A stretch of DNA of 64,000 nucleotides from Nemopilema nomurai (taxonomy: Eukaryota; Cnidaria; Scyphozoa; Rhizostomeae; Rhizostomatidae), in assembly GCA_003864495.1 (NCBI GenBank), contig ML133442.1, positions 685,731 through 749,730 of the forward strand, in the 5' to 3' direction. This document shows positions 1 to 11,771 of the stretch, in pieces (the stretch's first letter is position 1; each line of letters opens with the position of its first letter). Position numbers and translations under genes: made by a program. Under the pieces are notes generated by a model, which was given only the letters and a program-made list of their open reading frames with translations, did no database searches and had not been told where the DNA came from.

Positions 1-75
1 TGAAAAAAGAAAACATTTTACGTCATACTAAAAGCTTTTTCGTCTGACACTCCTCAGAGCATAAAACATCAGAAT
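1..75 (-). mobile_element. Penelope-like element 3' fragment
   Basis: The stretch around 28-62 (core TTTTTCGTCTGACACTCCTC) recurs near 10990-11040 on the same strand and inverted near 24180-24215 and 47905-47940. The 10.9-kb copy is joined to a GIY-YIG coding remnant typical of Penelope-like elements, so this is most likely the end of the same family. It abuts a non-LTR remnant, which makes this corner a nested or chimeric transposon patch. It is cut by the window edge. Confidence 0.45.
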
Positions 76-79
76 ATCG

Positions 80-895
80 TCAAAGAACATGCCGAAACCC
101 TCTGTATAAAAGCTGGCCCAAAACTACATGCTCTTGTCATTGTCTCCTGCTACATGGACACTGAGAAATTGCAGCATTTAATGAGGGCGTTTGTTTCATC
201 TCACTTCAGCTACTGCCCACTTGTGTGGATGTTTTATGATAGAACCATGAATCATAGAATAAATCGTGTTCATGAAAGGGCATTGCGTATAAAGATCACT
301 GAAATGATTTTGGTTATCTCCTGAAGCAGAGCAATTCGGTGCCCATACATATACGGAGCCTGCAGTGCTAATGGGGGGAAATCTTTAAATCAAAAACCCA
401 TCTAAATCCACCTTTCATGAAGGACATTTTTCAGGAACGAAATATGAACTACAATCTAAGACATGGCAATGATGCTGAAGTCCCAACAGTGCAAACCACG
501 TCCTTTGGGATTAAGACTATAGCCCATCTTGGTAGCAGATTGTGGCAAATATTGCCGCAAGAAATAAAACAATCATACACGCTTCCTACATTCAAAAAAC
601 GAATTGGATGTTGGAAAGGTGGCGAATGCAACTGCAGAATCTGCAAAACATATATTCCGCAAGTTGGGTTCCTAAGAGGATAGTTGTTTTTATCTTGTAA
701 TTTATCTTCATGTACATACATTGTATATACATTGTAAATTTTTTATCTTAAACTATTTTAGACATTGTAAAAATTGTACAAAGTAGTTCTTAACTAGCAG
801 CAATTTAGCTATTTCTTTCAATATTTTAGCATACTTAAAATAAATTAATGACGATGATGACGATGACGATGACGATGATGATGATGATGATGCAT
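80..895 (+). mobile_element. Non-LTR retrotransposon 3' end (reverse transcriptase C-terminus), degenerate
   Basis: Translation of about 85-300 gives the conserved post-palm region of LINE reverse transcriptases, including SSHFSYCPLVWMF and a following NHRINRVHERALRI stretch. The reading frame breaks with stops near 305-375 and resumes at 417-683 as the C-terminal tail, which ends in a Cys-rich knuckle-like motif (GECNCRICKTY). The 5' part of the element is absent, as is usual for 5'-truncated LINE insertions. The copy ends in a GAT/GAC microsatellite tail. It is non-functional, and its clade (for example CR1/L2-like) cannot be decided from this fragment. Confidence 0.75.
848..893 (+). repeat. 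GAT/GAC trinucleotide microsatellite
   Basis: About 15 uninterrupted trinucleotides alternate GAC and GAT. They sit directly at the 3' end of the LINE remnant and probably represent its simple-repeat tail. Confidence 0.85.
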
Positions 896-1390
896 TGTTG
901 CACTTGGAGTCAATACTCACACTGAAAAATAGCTAATAATTACAAATCAGCAAATTGCTTTTGGAAAAATGACAACAAATTGTCATATGATTTTCCAAAA
1001 CTGCTAGCTCAGCAGGACGGCCTAGGGTAAAATTGTTACCCTAGCCAGTCATTGTACAAGCATTACATCCATGATTTTCAAAAACATGACAACACATATA
1101 AGCTTTCCATGCAGATGTTCTTGACCACCTCATTCGAAAGTTCACAAGCCCTTACAAAAAGCAGGTCTCCAAACAATAATTGAGGTATAATTTTTATCGT
1201 AGTGCTTTTAGTTTTCTCTTATCACTCGCAAGAGCTTGGTTAGATCGTACGATACACAACGAAGTAGACAAAATATACAACAATGCAGGCCATATATTTA
1301 AAAACAAAAAACTACGTTAGTTACAGTTTTCTCTCTTAAATCAAAAGTGCCAAGTTTAAAGCTGGCCGTTATTCAACACCCCTGTTTGTG
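896..1390. other. Intergenic, no gene seen
   Basis: AT-rich sequence between the LINE tail and the DDX18 stop codon. The part next to the stop should hold the DDX18 3'UTR, but I see no convincing AATAAA on the minus strand. Confidence 0.5.
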
Positions 1391-4300
1391 CTATCTAGAA
1401 AATTGCCTCTTATCAGAACTTGATTTCGGTTTATAGTGCTTTGATTTCTCAAGTTGCTTTTTATTCTGGAAACCAAAAGCAGCAGTGCTCCTTTTCCTAA
1501 CCTTGTCTCCTTTACTTGCGTGAACTTTGAAGTTGACACTTGGTGGCACATTAAAGCCAAAAGACAAAGCAACTTTTTGCAGATCCAACTTATCCACATT
1601 GAATATACTCCGATGCTGATGCGAGGCATATGCATGGATGTACGAACGGTACCCGTCCTTTGCCGACTTGTTCAGATAGTAATTCTTAGATATCAGCTTT
1701 TCCAACTGAAAGAAAGTATTCCACATCTCTTACAAAAGAACAATATAAAGCAATATCACAATGTTAAACAATGTAACAATATTGAGAAATATTTGAATCC
1801 ACGAATTTATGGCAAAATAATTTAAAACTATTTTTCTTATTCATCCCACAAAAAGTGGGACTTCAACAACGGCAGTAGGACTTCTACTTCCACCTTTTCT
1901 TATCAATTTTTAGAAAAGTCGGAAATTCTCCAAGACGGAGGACATCTTCTAGCACCTAATGGAGGTCAAACTTAACAACGGATTGCTTTATTACATTTCG
2001 TTGTTTGTTAATCAGTATTATGGTCTTCTTCGAAAATATATGAATGCAGAACGAAAATACTTCGACAACAAGAAGCAATGCCTCACATGCCTACTCTGGT
2101 ACAAGGTCACGTTCAATCCGAACATCAGTAATCGAGGCATTCAACATGAAAGTAGCAACAGAAACGAACTGAAACGAAAGTAGGTGCTAAAAGCCTCACC
2201 TGGGACTGAACGTTCGCTATTTTTGCTTGAGAAAAATCATATTCATTGAGAGTTACCTACAATGAAGAAGTTTTCAGATGAAAATCATAACAGTGAGAAA
2301 AAATTCGAAAGGACAAAGCAGTGTCCTTTGTCATCTGCACTAAAAATTGACATGATATCATTTGTGAATTGGCACTAGAAAATCTGTGATAATAATCTTA
2401 GCCCTCCATGTCCCAGGATTTGGTGGATGTATCACATGAAGTGACGTCACCAGCAATGGTGACACAGAGTAACAAAGGTTTCAACACTTGAATGCAATCG
2501 AATGCAATCGAATGCAATCGAATAAAATCGAACAAAATCGAATAAGATCGAATAAAATCGAATAAAATCGAATAAAATCGAATAAAATCAAATTGTGGGT
2601 GGGTGTGAAACATTCGCGTCTGGTTAAAGATTATTATAGCATGTACCTTTGCGTGCTTTAAATACCGCAGGAAACCAAGCTCTTCAGGCAGCAAGAAAAG
2701 CAGCCCTCTACCACGCCCTTCGACTCCACGTGCGGTCCTGCCGACTCGATGAATGTATTCCTTGTGTAGAATGAAACGCAACAGATTATCAATATTAGCA
2801 ACGAAGAAACATGGCACGATGTGAAGCTGGTCACCACATACTTATAAAAATTAAATCTGGGGTGTAAAGAGGCATAAATTGATACGTGCATGTAAAAACA
2901 GCAGCTGGAACACTGGCAAGAGCATGACCACACCTGCTTTTAACTAATTAGGTGCAATCGATAAAAGTGCCTACGCTAGAAAATGCTCACCACAGTAACA
3001 CAATGTCTAGATACGTGGACTGCAAATATGCAAAAGAAAACATTTAGAAAGCTGGCCAGATTTCAAAAAAATCTCTAACAAAGCACTGACCCTTGTCACA
3101 TCTGACGTCAGTGTTCCTCGCGTCAAAAATTTCAATGTCAAAAACTTATCGATTGTCATTTAAGAAAAATTGGATTATCTAACTGATTTAAAAAAGATTT
3201 GCTCCACCATGAAGAGAAAACAGAATGGTGTACTTCTAGCCATATTCTCTACCAACAGCAAAAAACCACCGCCTAGTCTAGTTTTTTTAGATTCTCCTTC
3301 ATTTTATGAGAATTTTTATAGTTGAATTTGCTCTTTCCATACTTCAGGTATTAGCAAATTTTGGCAAATGTCAAACAAAAAAGTCACGTCTTCTATACGA
3401 ATATTTTTGAAACCTTAATCCTTGAATCCTTTCCATTAACCAAGATTTAGCACCTGATCCGTTTGTAAGGCGGTGTTCAGAAACAATTCTTTCTCTACAG
3501 CAAGCGAAGACTTCATCTGAAATCCTAAAAAACCAAAATCTAGAACTTTTCAAACCTTTGGGTCGTCGGGCGGATCAAACTGCACAATCCAATCCACCTC
3601 AGGGATGTCAAGGCCCCTTGCAGCTACATCTGTACACAATAGGACCCCAGAATCTGCTGTGCAGAATTCAAAAAAAGTACTCGTTCTCTTTTGTTGTTTC
3701 TGTTTTCCCTGCGGACAAGGCAAAAGCGCACCCTTAGGGTAGGACGAATTTGGAAACAATCGGTTAGCACTGGTAACTTTTAAAACGGGAAAAAACTGGC
3801 TTTTCCCTGTCACCATTCTTTAAGAACATGGAGAATTTAGCATAAAAATAGTTAGCATTTCTTGGCAACGGATTAATGAAAGAACTGGGTAAACAGTTAA
3901 ATTAAAAAGGACAGTCTTGGATTGGGCATTTACATAAATCTAAAAGCATGACAAACGTCTGGGGAACTGCATTTGGGGGGAATTTAAAGGGCTCTGTAAG
4001 AAGTAGGAAACTTGATATGCAGAGAGTGATACTACCGCTTCTGAAAACAAAAATCGCGAAGGTATAACAAAGACAGATCTTTCTTCATCAAAGCATGGGT
4101 TTCGCTTTTCAAGCAACAAAAATGTGAATACTAGGATTAGTGTGAATTCCTCACAGTGATATATGAATCACGAAAACATTGGTATGTTGGACTCATCTTC
4201 ACGACTCCCACATACAGATTATCTTTCGACATAACAAATTCCTAGCATCTAGATAGGAAGACCAATGTTTCTAGGCCCTAACTCCATGTATTCAAGCCTC

Positions 4301-7300
4301 TCAACACACACCAAGGATTGGCATCAGCTGTGCAGCTGTATAAGATGGAGGAATGTTGTATTGATCTACAGTCGTGTAAATAAAGAATGCTCTTCGATCA
4401 ATGAATAAGAAACTATGAAACACACGTGTATATCAAGAACGGGGATGTCGATGTAATTCAGGAGCTCTGCATGATATTTGACAGAATTGCACGATGAGAA
4501 GAACACCATCACTTTCTTCTTCAAATTTCGCTTCAGAAATGTAAACAGCAGGAGAAATCTCTTTTCAGCTGGCACAACAATATAACCCTAGAAATAAGCA
4601 GCACATTAAGGAAAAATCTACTTTGGACAAAAAACTATGCAGCCTAATCTTCAAAGAAACCAGCTTGGAATCTCCAAAGCAGAAACAGGTGCATAATGTA
4701 TAGTATGCTGTTATCTGCATGATAGGTACATAATAGGTACGTGATAGGTACATAAAATGATATTTGTATCGGGGAGCAAGACCAAATTATTTAAATGACA
4801 ATGATGAAATCCAGAGTCATAAAACGTTTAATTGACCTGTCTGGAAAAATTCAATTTTTTATTTTATTTTAGATAGCAAGTCTCATTCTGCAAATCTGCT
4901 TTGTTGATCATTTCTTCATTTCAGATAGGAAACTTCAGTCTGAAATCTTAAGGTACTACCAACAGAGCAGTTAAATCATCAAAAAGCACAGACTTACTCT
5001 TGGATTATTGAACATTACTTTACGTAACAATTATATACAAAAGGAAGAAGGTTGTTAATAACTGTTTGAGAGAATATGTGTCGGATTGTGAGAATATTTG
5101 TCATGTGTAGAATAAGAATGCCTACTTGCTCTAAGCCCTCAACAGTAGCAGAATCTTTATGGTCATCTACACCAACATATAATGGTGCCTTCTTCAGTGA
5201 TAGTCGAGCCAGGTCTTCAACTTTGCGGGTTTGCGTTGCAGAGAATAACATTGTCTGACGTTTTTCTAGAAGATAATGCAAAGAGCATTAACAGGATTAA
5301 ATGAATGCCCTTACTAGCTTCAATTGGCAAAGGTAGGTACTAGAAGAGTTATTGTTCCACATCTTCAATTGAGGCCAAGACAGGGCTATTGAAGGATACA
5401 TATAAGACAGTACTCAAAGTGCATAATGCACAAAGAACTTCCGCTACTCTCTCATAACGCTTTTAAATATGAACACTTTGAATGCTGTAGCAAACACAAT
5501 AAATACAAAAACTTTTCAAACACTATTCAAATCATGGTTACAAAATAAAAGGATGAAATTATTCTGACCTGGCAAACTGGTATCAAATTCAAAGGCATTA
5601 TTACAATACTTAACAGCAAAATAACATTTACTTGGTAAAAGTCGAATAATTTGCTTCATTTCTTCTTCAAATCCTATTTGCAATATTCTGTCGGCTTCAT
5701 CGATAATTAAACATTGGAGGTTTTTCACAACAAATCCTGAAGTATTCTAAAAAACAGAAAGAATATAGGTAAAAAATCATTGCTCTTAAAAAAAACCTGA
5801 ATCTTACTTGTCTTTACGTTACCTGTCAAACAAATAAAAATTGCCATTTACAATGCTATTAAACGATGACCCAGGCAATGCTGGGAATAACACGGTAGGG
5901 GTGCAATGAATTGCACTCCTTGTGGGGCTAAGGCGTGCATTGGTGTGCAATTGCACCAAAGTACTTAATAGTACAGAAAGATGTATATAGAGTTGACTAC
6001 ATAACTTTACCATAAGAGGAAATAAGACAAGGCTACTTCAATCAATACACTTTGCTTAAACAAGCTTTAAACACGTCAAATCCAACATATTAAAGAGGAC
6101 AATATTAACAACAAGGTAGATGTTGAGTGAAATGTTAGATCATTTGACCCACTTTTCCAACAATGTTGCTTCTGCGCACGCGTAGTCGGTTTAAGGCAAC
6201 GATCGTGTAAACAGCTAAAAGCTGTCATTTCTCGGCAATCAGTTTCTACTGTCATTCCCTCATTTGAAAGCGATGCGGGCGTTTATCCCGAGAAATCTAT
6301 TTTCCGAAGAGAAGGATTCGCAAAGCAAAGCGCATCGACATCGAGCAAACTTAATTTTTTACCAGCGTTTGGGTGGAATGTTACAGCCAGTTTATACAAA
6401 GATCGCAACGGAATAAATCAAAATTTTGAAGAGCCTAGTAGATAGATTGAAGTCTAATACATAGCACCAATCTGTGCTTGTCTTTGAACCCAATTTTTTT
6501 CCTTTCCGCGGCTGTAACAAAAGGACCATCTGTGCCAAAATCATCGTCAAATTAAGGAAGATACTGATAGTCATCGTTTGACCGATCGTGTGAACGGGTC
6601 ATCGATCAATCAAAACTGACGAAAAAACTGTCCTTGAACCTGATCAGTTTTTAACTGACCGGTATTCAGCCTTGTGTCATGGAAAACGGAATCGGCAATC
6701 ACAAGATATATTTGTGAAGTTAAGCTTGTCGAATTTGCGTTAAAATCTGAAGGCGGCGACTATCTGCCTTAATACAGTTTCCAACTCTCGTCAAATAGAC
6801 ATTTGTGATTATAGCCGTTTCGTCGTTTTTGGATTTGATAAGACATTGGGCAGTATTTATCACTTTAGAATGAAATGTTCAGATCACGATAAACCGCACG
6901 TCTGAGCCCCAGCATTGACTGTGACCATAACTGAGGAAAAGTCTAGAAGACTCGAAAGTAGAAACACGTGAAACATGCTTCAGCTTCTCAGACAGTGAAA
7001 ATACATTTTTGCCAATGACTCAAATTTTGCCAAAATTTTTTTGAAAACTTACTCCTGAAGATGATCAAGAGCCTTCTGGTGTAGCGACTACAATGTTGAC
7101 CCCTTTCTCAAGTCTTTCGGCTTCTGCTTTTCTGTTTGCTCCACCCATCACAATACCGAAAGTGTGCTGATGGTGTGTCAGGAGATCTCTAAGAACCCCA
7201 AATGTCTGAAGTGATAATTCTCTTGTTGGAGATATGATTACTATTCCTGTTCCTGAAAATCATTGAAACAAAAAACTGATAAAGATCTTATGCACTCTAC

Positions 7301-10077
7301 TTACTGATCGTTTAGGACAATAATTGTCTTTAGAGTAAAGACAAGAAGAAACAAATGATCAAGAGAATGGCTTGGTACTTAGAAAAACAACAGAGAATGA
7401 AAACAAGCACCAATATGAAAGTACCCGTACTAAAAAGGAAAGTGAAGCGCAATCATCTGAAAAATAGTAATCTGGCTTCCTTTAGATAGAACTTAAGCTT
7501 AGATTTCAGAATGTGACAACTCTGCTTTGACATCCCTGCACCTGTATTCCCTTATATGATCTGAAGTTGGCAATAAGCAGCAAATAGATTACAAAGAGTT
7601 TTCAAATAAAGTTCAAATATAACTGGTTGGCAGAAGTGAATAATACAATAATGAAAATGCAACGGGTTGTTCAAAATGCATTATATCAAAGAAACAAAGT
7701 TTTGTTGTACCATTTCTTGGCTTGAAGTTCAATTTATAAAGCAGCTCAATAGCGGGCAATAAGAATGCCAGGGTCTTCCCACTTCCTGTCTTTGCAGCTC
7801 CAAGCAGGTCTCTATGGTACATAAATAATAAAAAATGATAATAATAACAGAAAGCTTGTACAACAGGTCAACACACATTTTATATACTTAGGCTAAAAAT
7901 CAATATTGGATAAATCTTTATCATAAAAAAAACTACCAACAGATCTTCTGGACGCTTTTGGATTCATGTCTTAGTAATAAACAAACATTGTTTATTAGGC
8001 CTGTAAAAATTAGGCACTTAAGCAAAGAAATTGATGGCATTATCAGTAAACAACATCATACCAATCAATCATGTCAAGATGAAGATCTATTCAAGAGATG
8101 AATAGCCTTGGATAGATGAATATTCATGCCCATCAGATAATATAAACATTAAACAAGTTTAAAAACCTACTAAAAAGTACTGGAGATATCTTTATTGTGT
8201 AGCCCAAATCAGATTTAATTAAGCAGGAGTAGCTGGAGTTAATAAAAAAAGGAAGTACTAATAATTCGCAAAAAAGCAAACACCTTCCGGCTAGCAATGG
8301 CATTACTGTCTTGTACTGAATTTCTGTCATTTTTGTAAACTCCATTTCTTTGATTGCTTGCAATGATTTTTCTGACACAAGTCCATTTAAGGACTGGAAT
8401 TCTTGACTTGGTGGCAAACTTGACTCTAGGAAAATTACAGTTTGATTTAGTCAGAATTAAAACAATGATAAAAGAGATAACCACTAACAATAGCATATTT
8501 ATAAGGGCTGATAAAATAATATGTTTACAAAATTATTGAACAGAGCTGGTTGAAGATGTAATCAAGTGGTGTAATCTACCCAATGCAATAAAGTTCATAA
8601 ACTATTTTGTAAAACATGCAAAGAAACCTAAAAAGTTTGATGAAATATTATTTCCATTTGCAGAAAGGTGTAGAACAATGCAGCGATTAACTAATTAAGC
8701 TAAAAATAACTGAAAACTAATTGGATATGGAAACATTTTAACCAACTATTTGATGGCTTGCAAAAATATAAATCGCTAATGAGTATCCACTTATATATTA
8801 GAAAATGATCACAAAGGTATGAATAATTACAAAGATATACAGTGACAAAAACACAAATTTTTTTTACCATTTGTAACTGGCAGAGTTTCTGTGCTATTGC
8901 TTGGTTCTTGATTTTTGTTCATTTCATTGGTATTACAATCATCTCCACTGCCAATGTCACTTTCTGACCTAGACCTTTTTGAATCTGGAGAATAATACAT
9001 ATATACACATATTCTTCAAAATAAAAAATTTACTGTAATCAAACTATCCAAGTTTTATAATCGATATCATTCATATGTAGCACCATGGTGTATGCTGTTT
9101 ACTATTTTGAGAAAGTCTTCTAAGTTTTCTTTTAAGTTTTAAAGCCCTACTGAAAGAGCTACTAAAATATTCTAAATTTAAGGACAGGAGTAGCAATATG
9201 TTGTCACTTTTAATATGCAGATAAACTAACAAACAGATAGTTGAATAGATACAAATGCTGTCTGCTTTCGTGAGACATATATAATTGCTCTCAGCTTTAA
9301 CTTAAGGGCCACTGGTTTAGACCTGGATAGCAGGTTTTCTAGGTCTACAACTAGAGAAGTGGACTAGACAAAACACAACTTTTTTATAGGTTATTATGTG
9401 TGCAAGAGGGGGGGGGGGGGGGGGCAGCCATGTAGCCCAAACTCTCAGATATGTATCTTGACACATCTTGAACCACCATGAGATATCGATGAATCTAACA
9501 TTTACGCATTTTTATACTGAAAGATGAGGGGATAATATCGATAATATCCGATATAAATGCTTTAAAATATGCAGTTATTTCGTAAAGAAACTATACAAAA
9601 GTCTTGCTGTTATGTTACTGTCTCATCAGGATTACATATTGATAATTTCTTACCTAGATTATTGATGGCATCCTCTGGGCTTGAATCTCTGCTTCTTTTT
9701 GGTTTCATGCCTTTTTCTTCCTCTTCTATGGTGGCAGTATTTTCAACTAAAAAAGAATTGTAACCGTTGTCTTGAGCGAATTGAAATAAATTACTTAAGT
9801 TACTGCTTTACAACACAAACTTAATTTTACTAGTTAGAAATAGTTTGAAGATCAACGTTCTTATAATTTAGAAAATTCACCACCTACCAATATTTTCCTT
9901 TTCGTCAGTTGAAGCGTCCTTTGAGGAACTATCTTTGCCAACAGCAGGACTTCCATTTTCAGAGTCACTGTTTCTCTTCTTTCCTTTCTTAAATTCTTTC
10001 TTTTTTTCTTGAAGCTTCTGCTTTCTCACAGTTTGAAGTCTTTTTAGCTTTTTAAGGTGTCTTTTGTGTGGATCCAT
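1391..10077 (-). CDS. DDX18: ATP-dependent RNA helicase DDX18 (Has1 family), 13 exons, broken at motif Ib
   Basis: DEAD-box helicase of the DDX18/Has1 family, which acts in nucleolar 60S ribosome assembly. Exons from the start: 9888-10077, 9654-9746, 8868-8984, 8284-8425, 7711-7811, 7053-7252, 5632-5746, 5126-5265, 4426-4587, 3556-3708, 2647-2760, 2200-2256, 1391-1705. All have AG acceptors and GT donors with matching phases, about 632 residues against 670 in human. The N-terminus is Lys-rich. Motifs seen: Walker [10 protein letters not shown] (about 186-194), SPTREL, DEAD (297-300), SAT (328-330), TDVAARGLD and HRVGRTARG, then the family-specific C-tail. Exon 6 is odd: the TPGRLLDH region (7053-7082) lacks two single bases relative to the family, which gives an in-frame TGA, and the best donor lies two bases beyond the expected junction. 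This is either an assembly error or a real lesion. Intron 11 carries a 10-bp tandem repeat. Confidence 0.93.
2491..2590. repeat. Ten exact 10-bp tandem units in DDX18 intron 11
   Basis: Ten consecutive decamers of the form AATRMAATCG run without register slip: three AATGCAATCG, then AATAAAATCG variants. Confidence 0.95.
5800..7050. other. Large DDX18 intron 6, probably repeat-derived
   Basis: The 1.3-kb intron between exons 7 and 6 is longer and less AT-rich than its neighbours. It has internally repetitive words near 5860-5960 (TGCAATGAATTGCACTCC, GTGTGCAATTGCACC). No coding similarity is recognised. An old insertion is likely but its class cannot be named. Confidence 0.3.
9408..9424. repeat. 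17-base G run in DDX18 intron
   Basis: An uninterrupted G homopolymer in the intron between exons 3 and 2. Its length is likely unstable and error-prone in sequencing. Confidence 0.9.
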
Positions 10078-10870
10078 GGTTAAAGTTGATCACATTGACA
10101 GCTTTCCTTAGGCCGGTAGCACGTTGTGTTGTTCATATGCTGTTGCTGTTGTAATACCAATCTTGTATTGATCCCGCGCTCATGTCCCGCGTGCACCTGC
10201 ATTCAGCTAATTCACCCAAATGGGAGAAATAATCCATACTTTGCTAAATCCCCTTGTTGCTTAACTCTAAACCTCTTTTTCTGTTTGAAATCCTCTAAAT
10301 TTTGCTGAAGGCCCAATCGATGCTGCTTTAGAAGACCAATTTTCTAATTGATCTCGGTAGTGTGTATACAAGTATGAAGTAGGAATACATGATGACAATC
10401 AATACCTTTGGTACAAGGGAACGTTCGTTATAGCTTTAATATTTCACAAAGAGGGAGTTCATCTCGTAAGACAGAGCTCCCACCAAATGGAATCTGTTTC
10501 AAGGAAATTAAATGCCCCTTTCAACGTTTATGCTGAGGTAAAATTATTGTATATCTCATTGTATTTAATCACTATTTCTTTACTAACAGTGCCAGAAGCT
10601 GAAAGCATTCTGCTAATAAAACAATGTAATTACTGTAATTTTAAAAAAAGTTTAAAATTTTTACTTCCATTGGCGGTCAGTTCAATCACAATAGCAATCA
10701 TAGCAGAAGGAGTGAAACTTGAAAAAAAAGATTAAACGAGCATTATCAACTATAACGGTTTCCATGGAGAGAAAGTTATTCATAGACACACATAGTCCCC
10801 TGGAATAAAAAAAACATAGAGATCATGAATTCTTTCGACTGCAAATACCTATAAACCAGGGATGTGCCAA
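10078..10870. other. DDX18 upstream flank, no gene seen
   Basis: This should contain the minus-strand DDX18 promoter and 5'UTR. The plus-strand ORF at 10487-10735 has no recognisable motif and ordinary AT-rich composition; I treat it as chance. Confidence 0.4.
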
Positions 10871-11180
10871 TGGGGGCATGGGGGTTGGCATGATGCCCCC
10901 TTGTGTCTGGAAAACTACCAGAAAGCTCTGAACAAGTGCTTTGAGGTACAGAACTTCACAATAGGAAGAAATAGCGGAACAAGTTTTTGCATACTAAAGG
11001 TACTTTTTCGTCCGACACTCCACAGAGTATGCAAACGTCGAAAAATAACAAAAAGCTGGCAACAGAGGTTTTTGTCTTTATGCTCGTGGGAATATGCTCT
11101 TTTATTCTTTCCTCCAATCTTCGTGTAGTGCGTCCCACATACAGAGCTTTGCATCGGCAACAAACATCGTACACGACTAA
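10870..11180 (-). mobile_element. Penelope-like element fragment with GIY-YIG endonuclease remnant
   Basis: Reading down from 11174 gives CCRCKALYVGRTTRRLEERI followed by KEHIP, the GIY-YIG-type endonuclease signature found at the C-terminus of Penelope-like retroelements. The frame is lost about 30 residues later, and the rest is the 3' segment shared with 1-75, 24125-24310 and 47880-47975. No reverse transcriptase part is present, so this is a dead 3' fragment. It lies between the DDX18 and 5'-nucleotidase genes. Confidence 0.7.
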
Positions 11181-11661
11181 AGGTTTTTCATGGGCAGGAA
11201 CGCAAGTTGGTCAGGCATTAGGAAACTTTACGTTAACAGGGAATTTTGACCAAATTTGAAATTGTTAAACAAATTGTGGAGCAAAAGTTGGTCAAAAAAG
11301 TATAGCTGGTCACTTTTTTTCTGAACAGCCCCCTTAATCTTAATGGTCTACGAACATCACTGCAATAAACTATTCGCTGCAAGAACTATAGAAAGACTAT
11401 TCACCGGACCACGATTACGACACAGAAGCTTGATGGTCGAACTGTTTATGTTTGGCCAGGTGTCAAAGGGGCAGATGTCAAAACAACAGATTTCGATGGT
11501 GGATACCATATTCTGGATGCCATGGTCGGCAAAAGACAGTCGGAGCATACTCCATCCGCGAGACCATATGAATAGACTCGGTGAACCTCGGTACGAAATT
11601 TTAGTACCATCAGATTGGAAATCACTTAACAACACAGATAAGCAAAGCATTGGTACATGTT

Positions 11662-11667
11662 TTTATT
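11662..11667 (-). promoter_or_regulatory. Candidate polyadenylation signal of the 5'-nucleotidase gene
   Basis: AATAAA on the minus strand, about 105 bases beyond the stop codon at 11772. The position is reasonable for a short 3'UTR. The rest of 11181-11771 shows no recognisable gene. Confidence 0.45.
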
Positions 11668-11771
11668 CATGACATCATCAGCCAGCATATACTGGTTCTG
11701 TACATCGTTACTGCAAAATACGACTAGATCAACTGTTCTGTAGAAACCTAGCATACCTAGCTCGGTTACTT

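Noticed and set aside
11343..11672. 109-residue plus-strand ORF downstream of the 5'-nucleotidase gene
   Set aside because: It overlaps the likely 3'UTR and antisense ORFs, and has no recognisable motif.
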